DNA of 64,000 nucleotides from Flavivirga jejuensis (GTDB taxonomy: Bacteria; Bacteroidota; Bacteroidia; Flavobacteriales; Flavobacteriaceae). Position 1 is the stretch's first letter. The number at the start of each line of letters is the position of its first letter. A program made the position numbers and the translations under genes. Positions 1 to 8,010 of this stretch are shown in pieces. The notes under the pieces are model-generated. The model saw only the letters and a list, made by a program, of their open reading frames with translations. It did no database searches and had not been told where the DNA came from. The stretch is taken from positions 620,001 to 684,000 of the forward strand of contig NZ_JAUOEL010000003.1 in NCBI RefSeq assembly GCF_030540765.1, read 5' to 3'.

Positions 1-1059
1 CTGGTTTTAAGAGAACCAGATTCAGATAGATATGATGCAGATTTAGCAATCATGGCTGGTTTTGTAAACTTAGATTTTGGATTAAATAAAAGATTCTCTG
101 GGAATCTAGGGATAAGATATGAAAGAGATGAAATAAATGTATTATGGGATGTGGCTAACTATGTTGGTCGTGTTGGTTCTATAGAAAAAGAATATAATGA
201 TATATACCCAAGTGTTAATTTAAAATATGAGTTAAACGAGAAAAACTTTTTACGTTTTGCTTCAAGCTTTACCCAAACCCTACCTGAGTTTAAAGAATTA
301 TCTCCTTTTGAATACGTTTCTCCAACGGGGCGTGTTACAAGAGGTGATCCTGATCTGGAAAAATCGGATGTTTTTAATGTCGATTTAAAATGGGAACTTT
401 TTCCTAAACAAGGAGAGTTAATTTCAGCTACGACATTTTACAAACAAATAAAAAATCCAATTAATTTAGCCTTAACCAGAGGGTCTGCTGGAATTTTTCA
501 GTTTTCAAATACTGGTGATAAAGCCAATGTATTTGGTATTGAATTAGAAACACGACTGAATTTAATTGAAAATGAAGAAGAAGATCCAATCCTTAATTTT
601 AACACTAATATAACAAAGATGTGGTTTAATCAGGATTTACTGGAAGAATTCCAATATAAAGATGTTACAGAATCAGATTTACAAGGCGCTTCAGATTTAA
701 TTTTAAATGGGTCATTAAGTTACAATAATCAAAAAGAAAAGGAATTCATTGCTACATTAACGGGCAATTATTCATCAGACAAAATATTTGCCTTAGGATC
801 TCCAGAAGATTTTGTAAATAGTGATACATTTTATAATGATGAAATTATAGAAAAAGGTTTTTTTACTATGGATTTAGTAATTAGCAAAAAAATTACAGAT
901 AAGCTAACAGCAAAATTTATTGGAAGAAATCTTCTCAATCCAGATATAGAACAAACACAGTTAGTTAGAAACATTAATACAAGTGTTGAGACTAATGAAA
1001 CTGTAAGTTCATACAAAAAGGGAAGCTTGTTAAGCTTAAATTTAAAATATACATTTTAG
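1..1059 (+). CDS. TonB-dependent receptor, C-terminal part (5' end outside window)
   Basis: The frame is open from base 1, so this is the last ~352 residues of a larger outer-membrane receptor, not a gene starting at the ATG at 52. Visible features are alternating beta-strand patterning, a late segment with FIGRNLLNP (a near-universal motif before the last barrel strands of TonB receptors) and a terminal strand ending in LKYTF, with the aromatic C-terminal residue used by the BAM machinery. Plug domain and TonB box would lie upstream. Its neighbours (surface lipoprotein, phosphate porin, Pit transporter) suggest a role in phosphate or phospho-compound uptake; this is inferred from context only. 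Confidence 0.85.
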   Translation: MVLREPDSDRYDADLAIMAGFVNLDFGLNKRFSGNLGIRYERDEINVLWDVANYVGRVGSIEKEYNDIYPSVNLKYELNEKNFLRFASSFTQTLPEFKELSPFEYVSPTGRVTRGDPDLEKSDVFNVDLKWELFPKQGELISATTFYKQIKNPINLALTRGSAGIFQFSNTGDKANVFGIELETRLNLIENEEEDPILNFNTNITKMWFNQDLLEEFQYKDVTESDLQGASDLILNGSLSYNNQKEKEFIATLTGNYSSDKIFALGSPEDFVNSDTFYNDEIIEKGFFTMDLVISKKITDKLTAKFIGRNLLNPDIEQTQLVRNINTSVETNETVSSYKKGSLLSLNLKYTF

Positions 1060-1088
1060 CCTAAGTTAAAATCTGACATAATAAAATA

Positions 1089-1117
1089 CCTCAAGTTTAA
1101 CTTGGGGTTTTTATTTA
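1089..1117 (+). terminator. Intrinsic terminator after the TonB receptor
   Basis: A 7-bp stem (CCTCAAG with CTTGGGG, one G-T pair) with a TTTAA loop is followed by TTTTTATTT. It begins 30 bases after the receptor stop, so the lipoprotein downstream probably has its own promoter. Confidence 0.75.
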
Positions 1118-1186
1118 AATGACAAACTCGAATATCATTACAAAAAGCGTACATAATCCTAAGCATAAATTTGTATGCTTTCCCCA

Positions 1187-1203
1187 TTAACACTAAGGTA
1201 ACA
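1187..1203 (+). promoter_or_regulatory. Candidate PhoB-type 11-bp direct repeat upstream of the beta-helix lipoprotein
   Basis: TTAACA at 1187 and GTAACA at 1198 are spaced exactly 11 bp. The same TAACA pair at the same spacing precedes the porin (4305) and the Pit gene (5556). PhoB/OmpR-family regulators bind head-to-tail 11-bp repeats; assignment to a flavobacterial PhoB is inference. Confidence 0.45.
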
Positions 1204-1310
1204 AAACAGATATTTTTAATAAGAAAACGTAACCTATGCTTAATATTCTAATAAACATGAAGAGACACTAATCAATTTTCTTTGCATAATAATAAAACTA
1301 ATAAAAAAAA

Positions 1311-3365
1311 ATGAAAAATTTATCTTTAAAACTATTTGCTGTAGTATTATTAGCCTTTGCTACTATTAACTTAACTGGCTGTAGCTCTGACGACCCAGAT
1401 CCTATAGAAAAATCTGAAGAAGAAGTTATAGAAAATTTAGATTCTGGAATAATGAATGGTACTTTAGAAGAAGACTATACTCTTAATGCTTCAACTGTAT
1501 ATAATTTAACTGGACAATTTATTGTAACTGATGGAGTTACTTTAAATATTCCTGCAGGAACAAAAATTCTCGCTGATGATGGTGGTACTGAGGTATATAT
1601 AGCTGTTTTGCAAGGAGGTAAAATTAACATTAATGGGAATGCTACTAATCCAGTAGTAATGTCTTCTGCTAATGGAAACTCTGGAGATTGGGGTGGTTTA
1701 ACACTTTGTGGTAAAGCAACTACTACAGCAGGTGCAAATGCTGAAGCTGAAGTTGGTGGATTTATTTATGGCGGATCTGAAGATTCTGATAGTTCTGGAA
1801 TTATAAGGTACTTGCAGATTGTTGGCACAGGAGCTCAAATTAACACAGATTCTCAATATAATGGTGTTTCTTTTTATGCTGTAGGTTCTGGTACGTTGGT
1901 GGATAATTTAGCTGTTATAAATGGTGCTGATGATGGAGTAGAGTTTTTTGGAGGAACTGTTGAAGTTTCAAACCTATACTTGGTTAACAATGATGACGAT
2001 TCTATCGACTGGACTGAAGGATGGAATGGATCTGTAACTAATGCTTATATTTCTCATACTATAGCTAATTTCTCTACTGCTTTTGAGGGAGATAAAGACA
2101 ATGGAAATCCAACGTTTACTAACATCACAGCTATATCTACTGTAGGTGGAACTGCCTTGCAATTCAAATTAACATCTGGAGGAACTATCTCTGGTTTATC
2201 TTTAAGTGGATACGATATAGATTTAGATATGAAGGATGGTGTAAATCCTTCTGATAATATAATCTTCTCTGATGGATATACTCCTGTAGCAATGGTTGAA
2301 GATGACGATGAAACACCAGATGTAGATGAAAGTGCTTATACATTTGCTTTAAATACGACCGTTGTTCCTACTGTAGATGTTTCAGATTTTGATTGGGTAG
2401 ATTTTGATATATCTTTTGAAAGTAGTTTGTTACAAGGTGCTGTTACAGGTGAAGTAACTTTAAATGCTTCGATAAACTATATATTAAATTCGTCTTATAT
2501 AGTTCAAGATGGTGGTAAATTAACTATACCAGCAGGAACTAAAATTACTGCAAGAGATGGAGGAACAGGAGTTTATATTGCTGTTCTACAAGGTGGAGAA
2601 ATAGATATTCAAGGAACTTCTGATAATCCAGTTGTAATTGCTTCTGCAAATGCTGAACGTGGAGACTGGGGAGGATTAACAATATGTGGTAATGCAACAA
2701 CCTCTGCAGGTGTTGATGCCGAAGCTGAAATTGGAGGTTTTATTTATGGAGGGACTACAGATACTGATAATTCGGGATCTATTAAATACTTAATACTTAA
2801 AGGTACTGGAGCTCAAATTAACTCAGAGTCTCAATACAATGGTCTTTCATTATATGCTGTTGGATCTGGAACAACAATAGAAAACATTGCTGTTATAAAC
2901 GGTTCTGATGATGGAATAGAGTTTTTTGGAGGAACTGTTTCTGCAACAAATTTATATTTAGAAAACAACGATGATGATTCTATCGACTGGACTGAAGGGT
3001 GGAATGGCTCTGTAACGAACGCCTACATTTCTCATACTATTGCTGATTTTTCTACTGTTTTTGAAGGAGATAAAGACAATGGAAATCCAACGTTTACTAA
3101 TATCACAGCTATATCTACTGTAGGTGGAACTGCTTTGCAATTCAAGAAAACATCTGGAGGAATTATTACTGGTTTACATTTAAGTGGATATGATGTTGAT
3201 TTAGACATGGTAGACGGAGGCGCTTTATCTAACGTTCAAATAGAAGGAACTGATGCTAATGCTACTCTAATTTCAGGAGAGACTACTTTATACTCGCTTA
3301 ATTCAGGTAAAGATGCTACTGTATTAGATATTTCAGGGTGGACTTGGAAAGATGCGGGATTATAG
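1311..3365 (+). CDS. Surface lipoprotein with two beta-helix-like repeats
   Basis: A 684-residue lipoprotein: signal peptide, lipobox LTGC with Cys24, then SSDDPD, the acidic stretch that in Bacteroidota fits a lipoprotein export signal to the cell surface. The rest is two homologous ~265-residue units (about 50-312 and 376-640) offset by 326 residues. Each carries VYIAVLQGG, GDWGGLT, GGFIYGG, FFGGTV, NNDDDSIDWTEGWNG and AISTVGGTALQFK; the spaced Gly/Asn turns suggest a right-handed beta-helix. The Asp-rich loops might bind metal. It lies between a TonB receptor and a phosphate porin, under a TAACA repeat, so a role in capturing phosphate compounds is plausible but not shown. Substrate unknown. 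Confidence 0.8.
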   Translation: MKNLSLKLFAVVLLAFATINLTGCSSDDPDPIEKSEEEVIENLDSGIMNGTLEEDYTLNASTVYNLTGQFIVTDGVTLNIPAGTKILADDGGTEVYIAVLQGGKININGNATNPVVMSSANGNSGDWGGLTLCGKATTTAGANAEAEVGGFIYGGSEDSDSSGIIRYLQIVGTGAQINTDSQYNGVSFYAVGSGTLVDNLAVINGADDGVEFFGGTVEVSNLYLVNNDDDSIDWTEGWNGSVTNAYISHTIANFSTAFEGDKDNGNPTFTNITAISTVGGTALQFKLTSGGTISGLSLSGYDIDLDMKDGVNPSDNIIFSDGYTPVAMVEDDDETPDVDESAYTFALNTTVVPTVDVSDFDWVDFDISFESSLLQGAVTGEVTLNASINYILNSSYIVQDGGKLTIPAGTKITARDGGTGVYIAVLQGGEIDIQGTSDNPVVIASANAERGDWGGLTICGNATTSAGVDAEAEIGGFIYGGTTDTDNSGSIKYLILKGTGAQINSESQYNGLSLYAVGSGTTIENIAVINGSDDGIEFFGGTVSATNLYLENNDDDSIDWTEGWNGSVTNAYISHTIADFSTVFEGDKDNGNPTFTNITAISTVGGTALQFKKTSGGIITGLHLSGYDVDLDMVDGGALSNVQIEGTDANATLISGETTLYSLNSGKDATVLDISGWTWKDAGL

Positions 3366-3390
3366 AATATGATTCATTTGTTTGACAAAA

Positions 3391-3422
3391 AAAAGAGACT
3401 GCCTGAAAAGGTAGTCTTTTTT
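3391..3422 (+). terminator. Terminator after the beta-helix lipoprotein (bidirectional shape)
   Basis: AGACTGCC pairs with GGTAGTCT (one wobble) around TGAAAA, extended by A-run/T-run pairing on both sides. It starts 26 bases after the stop codon. Confidence 0.8.
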
Positions 3423-3559
3423 GTTTCTTCTTGATAGAGTCAATGTTGAAGATAAGGCTTATAGCTATAGCAGGCACACAACCTTAAAAAATATAGCTTA
3501 GCTTTTCTTTTGAATGATTTTTATCTTAAAATATCAGTGAAAATCACTAAACTAAACCT

Positions 3560-3595
3560 AAAAAAAAAATCGCCTAAAATTGCTTTTTAGACGAT
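3560..3595 (-). terminator. Terminator of the minus-strand MORN-repeat gene
   Basis: On the minus strand an 11-bp stem, with one G-T pair, is followed by ten consecutive T. It sits 30 bases past the stop of the gene at 3625-3978. Confidence 0.75.
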
Positions 3596-3624
3596 CTCTT
3601 TATATTTTTTTAGCCATACTAGGT

Positions 3625-3978
3625 TCAAAGACCGTTATTTCCTTTAGTTTCAGATTCCTTTAAACCAGCTATAACATTAGCACTATAATCTACTTCTTTT
3701 ACAGTTTTATTGTTCCAATAAAACCACTTGCCGACTTTTTTACCATTATCATAATTTGCAGAAACTACTTTTTTGCCTTCTGTGTTAAAACTCAACCACT
3801 CACCTTGTAATTTACCATCTGCTGTGTAAGTTCCTGTTTGACTTACAACACCATTGTCATGATAATAAACCACTTCAATTAAGTTCGTGTCTTTATTAAG
3901 TTTTAAATCTCTCTTTTGTTGACCAAAAGATACCACAGTAATTAAAAAGGCAAAATAAAATAAAATTGAGTTCTTCAT
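3625..3978 (-). CDS. Secreted MORN/YwqK-like repeat protein
   Basis: 117 residues, taking the second ATG as start because it puts a clean signal peptide (MKNSILFYFAFLITVVSFGQ) at the N terminus; an ATG six codons upstream is the alternative. The mature part has three repeats of the type YYHDNGxVxxTGTY, GKLQGEWLSFNTEGK and YDNGKKVGKWFYWN, the MORN/YwqK pattern. Such repeats fold as beta-hairpins and mediate binding; no enzymatic function is indicated. It is the only minus-strand gene in the phosphate-type locus. It could be an unrelated insertion; function unknown. Confidence 0.7.
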   Translation of the reverse strand: MKNSILFYFAFLITVVSFGQQKRDLKLNKDTNLIEVVYYHDNGVVSQTGTYTADGKLQGEWLSFNTEGKKVVSANYDNGKKVGKWFYWNNKTVKEVDYSANVIAGLKESETKGNNGL

Positions 3979-4020
3979 AATTATGGGTTTTAACATTATA
4001 TATCAAATATACAAATTAGA

Positions 4021-4064
4021 TAACACTAAATCAACCTTTCCATAACATTAAATTAACATTGAAA
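4021..4064 (+). promoter_or_regulatory. Four-unit 11-bp TAACA array
   Basis: Units starting at 4021 (TAACACTAAAT), 4032 (CAACCTTTCCA), 4043 (TAACATTAAAT) and 4054 (TAACATTGAAA) follow one another at exactly 11 bp; the second is weakest. Orientation is the same as at the porin and Pit genes, so the array points towards the terminator at 4255 and away from the minus-strand gene at 3625. Looser TAACA copies follow at 4091 and 4105. Confidence 0.45.
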
Positions 4065-4179
4065 ACATAAATAGCTGATTACAAGAAAATTAACACTAAA
4101 GATTTAACATTGAAAAACCTTAATAATTACTTAATATTCTCATTACATTTAGATCACTTTAAACTAAGAAATTTGTAAT

Positions 4180-4285
4180 GTCTTGAGACAAACAATTTAG
4201 TATTTCATTATAATCTATTAGTTTTTGTCGACTACATTATTATGATTTCTAATAGGCTGCCTTGGCCAAGGCAGCCTTTTTTATT
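4180..4285 (+). ncRNA. Candidate small RNA ending at an orphan terminator
   Basis: No open reading frame lies between the TAACA array and the strong plus-strand terminator at 4255, so the terminator needs a transcript of its own or a leader. An approximate 100-nt RNA would start near 4180, after an ATTTG-type -7 element at 4171. CTATTAG and CTAATAG (before the terminator) can pair into an upstream helix. Start site and function are inference; the alternative is an insulating terminator ahead of the porin promoter. Confidence 0.3.
4255..4285 (+). terminator. Strong intrinsic terminator without a preceding gene
   Basis: GGCTGCCTTGG is followed directly by its perfect complement CCAAGGCAGCC (11 bp, small effective loop) and then six T. 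It is the most GC-rich hairpin in the first 10 kb. Confidence 0.85.
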
Positions 4286-4304
4286 CGTTTTTATTTAATC
4301 CTTA

Positions 4305-4324
4305 GTTAACATTGAGTTAACATT
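4305..4324 (+). promoter_or_regulatory. Candidate PhoB-type direct repeat at the porin promoter
   Basis: Two identical 9-mers GTTAACATT start at 4305 and 4316, 11 bp apart. A TATTTG element at 4334-4339 could serve as the -7 region, placing transcription start ~20 bases before the ATG at 4364. Confidence 0.55.
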
Positions 4325-4363
4325 AGTATTGGTTATTTGCAGCGACAAAAACTAATACTTACA

Positions 4364-5551
4364 ATGAGACTTAAAATTACTCTAGTAGCAATATCTTTAT
4401 TTGCTCTTTTTTCTGTATGTGCACAAGAATCCAATGCTCCAAAATTTGGAAAAGGATTATTTAATCTGGTAGGAAAGGATAGTAGCTGGACCATGAAAAT
4501 TGGATTAAGAGCCCAAATACTAGCTACATCTACTTGGCCAGATGGCGAAAGCAATGAGTCAAACTTTTTGGTAAGACGTTCTCGTTTAAAATTTGATGGT
4601 TATGCATTTACACCAAAACTTAAATATAAAATAGAACTTGGATTATCAAATAGAGATCTTTCTGGAGCTTCTATATATACAAGTAACGCACCACGATATA
4701 TATTGGATGCGGTTATGAAATGGAATTTTGCACCAAATTTTGAGTTATGGTTTGGTCAAACAAAATTACCAGGAAATAGAGAACGTGTTATTTCATCTGC
4801 AAATCTTCAGCAAGTAGATCGTTCTTTATTAAATAGTAGATTTACGATTGATAGAGATATGGGAATTCAATTAAGGCATCAAACCGCTCTTTCAGATACA
4901 TTTATTATAAAAGAAATAATTTCTATTGCCCAGGGAGAAGGAAGAAATATAACAACAGGAAACTTAGGTGGTCATCAATATACAGGACGTATTGAACTAT
5001 TTCCATTTGGGAATTTTTCCAGCAAAGGAGATTACAAAGGGAGTGATTTAAAACGTGAAAAAACGCCTAAATTATCTGTTGCTGCAGCTTACGATTTTAA
5101 CAATAATGCTGTTAAAAATAGAGGAAATCAAGGTTCGTATATGGTTACAGATACTGGTTTTCATGAAACCAATATAAGCACCTTATTTATTGATGCCATG
5201 TTTAAATATCAAGGGTTTTCTTTTATGGCTGAATATGCCGATAGAGATGCTAAAGACCCATTTGCTAGAAACTCTGATGATTCTATTGCATATGTCGTTC
5301 AAGTTGGAAAAGGTTTAAACTTACAAACGGGTTATTTATTAAAAAGCAACTGGGAAATTTCTGGTCGGTATACAAATATCGAATTAGACAAAGTTATTAC
5401 TGGTGAAAATCCAGAAAACCAATATACTTTAGGGGTTTCAAAATATATAGCAGGTCATAATTTAAAGGTACAAACCGATATTAGTCATTTAGAGGTAGAC
5501 GGCAGTAATAATGAACTTATGTGGCGATTACAATTCGATATTCATTTTTAA
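4364..5551 (+). CDS. Phosphate-selective porin O/P family protein
   Basis: 395 residues. The ATG at 4364 is chosen over an upstream TTG (4337) because it begins a canonical signal peptide, MRLKITLVAISLFALFSVCAQ, and leaves the TATTTG element in the promoter. The mature protein has the OprO/OprP layout: WTMKIGLRAQI, FLVRRSRLKFDGY, ELWFGQTKLPGNRERV, then DRDMGIQLRH, and a final strand ending in FDIHF. These are 16-strand trimeric porins for phosphate or polyphosphate in Gram-negatives. The perfect 11-bp TAACA repeat upstream and the Pit gene 70 bases downstream support a phosphate-limitation role. Anion selectivity cannot be read from the sequence. Confidence 0.85.
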   Translation: MRLKITLVAISLFALFSVCAQESNAPKFGKGLFNLVGKDSSWTMKIGLRAQILATSTWPDGESNESNFLVRRSRLKFDGYAFTPKLKYKIELGLSNRDLSGASIYTSNAPRYILDAVMKWNFAPNFELWFGQTKLPGNRERVISSANLQQVDRSLLNSRFTIDRDMGIQLRHQTALSDTFIIKEIISIAQGEGRNITTGNLGGHQYTGRIELFPFGNFSSKGDYKGSDLKREKTPKLSVAAAYDFNNNAVKNRGNQGSYMVTDTGFHETNISTLFIDAMFKYQGFSFMAEYADRDAKDPFARNSDDSIAYVVQVGKGLNLQTGYLLKSNWEISGRYTNIELDKVITGENPENQYTLGVSKYIAGHNLKVQTDISHLEVDGSNNELMWRLQFDIHF

Positions 5552-5555
5552 AACA

Positions 5556-5576
5556 TAACATTTACTTAACATAACA
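5556..5576 (+). promoter_or_regulatory. Candidate PhoB-type repeat between porin and Pit genes
   Basis: TAACA at 5556 and 5567 (11 bp), with a third TAACA at 5572. A TATTTG element follows at 5594-5599. The Pit gene may therefore have its own inducible promoter even though it lies just 70 bases after the porin. Confidence 0.45.
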
Positions 5577-5621
5577 CATAGAAACACTTAAGATATTTGT
5601 AAACTTAATTTTAATTAAATT

Positions 5622-7925
5622 ATGGACAATATTTATTTATACATGATTATAGCCCTTGCTATTTTAGCTATAGCAGATTTAGTGGTTGGGGTTAGTAATG
5701 ATGCCGTAAACTTTTTAAATTCGGCCATTGGTTCCAAGGCCATTTCTTTTAAAACTATTATGATAGTCGCTAGTATTGGCGTAGCTGTTGGAGCAGTATT
5801 TTCAAGCGGTATGATGGAGGTCGCCAGAAAAGGTATTTTTAACCCTGGTGAATTTATGTTTAATGAGATCATGATCATTTTCATGGCAGTAATGATAACA
5901 GATATTCTATTATTGGACTTTTTTAATTCTGTAGGTATGCCAACATCTACTACAGTATCCATTGTATTCGAATTATTAGGTGCTGCTGTAGCTATGGCTT
6001 TAATTAAAATTGGTTCTGATGGAGGAAACTTTAGTGATTTAATAAACTACATTAACACATCCAAGGCATCACAGATTATATTCGGCATCCTTCTATCGGT
6101 CGTCGTCGCGTTCTCTATTGGCGCATTTGTACAATGGGTTTCACGGTTACTCTTGTCTTATAATTTTGAAAATAAAGCAAAATGGGTCGGTGCTCTATTT
6201 GGAGGGGTTGCCTTAACTGCTATTACCTATTTCATTTTTATGAAAGGTTTAAAAGGAACCTCATATGCAAAAGAATCTTTTAGTATTCTTGGGGGAGGCA
6301 CTATGAAAGATTTCTTAGAAAATCAAGTATTACCCATTGTTTTGGTTAGTTCTGTTTTCTGGTCACTGCTCTCATACACATTAATAACAGTAGCTAAAAC
6401 AAATATTTACAAACTAATTATTGTTGTAGGCACCTTTGCTTTAGCACTTGCTTTTTCTGGTAATGATTTAGTAAATTTTATAGGTGTACCAGTTGCTGCC
6501 TATAATGCTTTTTTAGAGTGGACCGCTTCTGGTGTTTCTGCCAGTGAATTCCCTATGGATGCATTAGCTGCTAAAGTACCAACAAATAACTGGTTATTGC
6601 TTGGAGCAGGTCTAATCATGGTATTAACCTTATGGTTTTCTTCAAAGGCAAAAGGAGTCGTAAAAACGTCTTTAGATCTGGCAAGCCAAGGAGAAACAAA
6701 AGAACGTTTTCAACCAAACTCATTGTCTCGTGGATTTGTAAGATCTGCTATGCTAATGTCTCAAATGTCATCTTATATATTACCAAAATCATGGCAAGAA
6801 AAAATTGAAAAACAATTTCAAGCTCCAGTCATTAAATTGTCTAAAGATAAAGTACACGAATTACCAGCATTCGATCTAGTTAGGGCGGCCGTTAACTTGA
6901 TGGTAGCTGCGGTTTTAATTTCTATAGCAACGTCGTACAAATTACCTCTTTCTACAACTTACGTTACATTTATGGTCGCCATGGGTACCTCTTTAGCAGA
7001 TAGAGCTTGGGGAGCAGAAAGCGCTGTTTACAGAGTTGCTGGTGTAATAAATGTTATTGGAGGTTGGTTCTTTACAGCTTTAAGTGCTTTCACAGCTGCT
7101 GCATTGGTAGCTTATTTATTGAACCTAAATCTAGAGGTTATGTTCCCTATCTTATTATTAACAGCTTTTGCGTTGTTAATAAGAAGTTCTATCGTACATA
7201 GTAAAAAATCTAAAGAAGTTAGAGCCGAAGATAGCTTAACAAAAGCAGAAAGCAGTTCTGTACAAGGCGTTATTCATGAAAGTGCAAACAACATTTCAAA
7301 TGTTGTTAAACGTGGAAATAAAATTTATTCTAATGCTATTAAAGGGCTTGCTAAACAAGATTTAGCATCACTTAAAAAGAATAAAAAGCAAGTTGATAAA
7401 TTATCGAATGAAGTTGATGATCTAAGAGATAATATCTTTTATTTCATTAAAAATTTAGATGAATCCAGTGTTGATGCAAGTAATTTCTATATTAATATTT
7501 TAGGATACTTACAAGATATGATACAGTCGTTAGAATACATTTCTAAAGTAAGTCATAAACATGTGAACAACAACCACAAAAAGCTTAAATTCAATCAGAT
7601 TAAAGAGCTTAAACAAATAGATGAAGCTATGGAAACGTTATTTAATACCACCAAAACAGCTTTCGATTCTCGATCTTTCGAACAAATTGGTGCTATTTTA
7701 AATAACAAAAAAGAAGTTTTTGACCTAGTCTCTGAAAAAATACGAAAACAAGTAGAACGTACCAGAACAGAAGAATCTAGTCCAAAAAATACGACCTTAT
7801 ACTTTAGTCTTCTTTTAGAAACAAAAGATTTGTTAACGGCAACCATGAACCTCTTAGAAGAATATCATAATGCTCATGACAGCTCTGTTGCACCTGCAAC
7901 CCTTACAATTCCTGAAGGGGAATAG
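5622..7925 (+). CDS. Inorganic phosphate transporter, Pit family, with PhoU-like C-terminal domain
   Basis: 767 residues. The membrane part (about 1-530) carries the two Pit signatures: GVSNDAVNFLNSAIGS at 23-38 and FSGNDLVNFIGVPVAA near 280. A long cytoplasmic tail from about residue 540 is helical and charged (KLSNEVDDLRDNIFYFIKNL) and resembles PhoU. Usual Pit proteins are ~490 residues, so the extra ~230 residues are this fusion, which is common in Bacteroidota. Function: symport of phosphate (with H+ or Na+) across the inner membrane, with the tail probably acting as a regulator. It ends the phosphate-type cluster and has a clean terminator. Confidence 0.92.
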   Translation: MDNIYLYMIIALAILAIADLVVGVSNDAVNFLNSAIGSKAISFKTIMIVASIGVAVGAVFSSGMMEVARKGIFNPGEFMFNEIMIIFMAVMITDILLLDFFNSVGMPTSTTVSIVFELLGAAVAMALIKIGSDGGNFSDLINYINTSKASQIIFGILLSVVVAFSIGAFVQWVSRLLLSYNFENKAKWVGALFGGVALTAITYFIFMKGLKGTSYAKESFSILGGGTMKDFLENQVLPIVLVSSVFWSLLSYTLITVAKTNIYKLIIVVGTFALALAFSGNDLVNFIGVPVAAYNAFLEWTASGVSASEFPMDALAAKVPTNNWLLLGAGLIMVLTLWFSSKAKGVVKTSLDLASQGETKERFQPNSLSRGFVRSAMLMSQMSSYILPKSWQEKIEKQFQAPVIKLSKDKVHELPAFDLVRAAVNLMVAAVLISIATSYKLPLSTTYVTFMVAMGTSLADRAWGAESAVYRVAGVINVIGGWFFTALSAFTAAALVAYLLNLNLEVMFPILLLTAFALLIRSSIVHSKKSKEVRAEDSLTKAESSSVQGVIHESANNISNVVKRGNKIYSNAIKGLAKQDLASLKKNKKQVDKLSNEVDDLRDNIFYFIKNLDESSVDASNFYINILGYLQDMIQSLEYISKVSHKHVNNNHKKLKFNQIKELKQIDEAMETLFNTTKTAFDSRSFEQIGAILNNKKEVFDLVSEKIRKQVERTRTEESSPKNTTLYFSLLLETKDLLTATMNLLEEYHNAHDSSVAPATLTIPEGE

Positions 7926-7946
7926 AAGAACAAATTTTAATATCAT

Positions 7947-7980
7947 TAAAAAAACACCTCTAAATTGAGGTGTTTTTTTG
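7947..7980 (+). terminator. Terminator of the Pit gene
   Basis: AACACCTC pairs perfectly with GAGGTGTT around TAAATT, flanked by an A-run before and seven T after; 27 bases past the stop. Confidence 0.85.
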
Positions 7981-8010
7981 TTTTGTACCTTAGCCATAAA
8001 ACACGCCATT

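Noticed and set aside
831-1016. Minus-strand open frame inside the TonB receptor
   Set aside because: It is antisense to a clear coding region and has no protein-like features; many similar shadows (for example 1974-2162, 5633-5962, 12215-12691, 51573-51893) were dropped for the same reason.
4337-4363. Porin start at TTG 4337
   Set aside because: The signal peptide begins at the ATG at 4364 and the TTG overlaps a probable -7 element.
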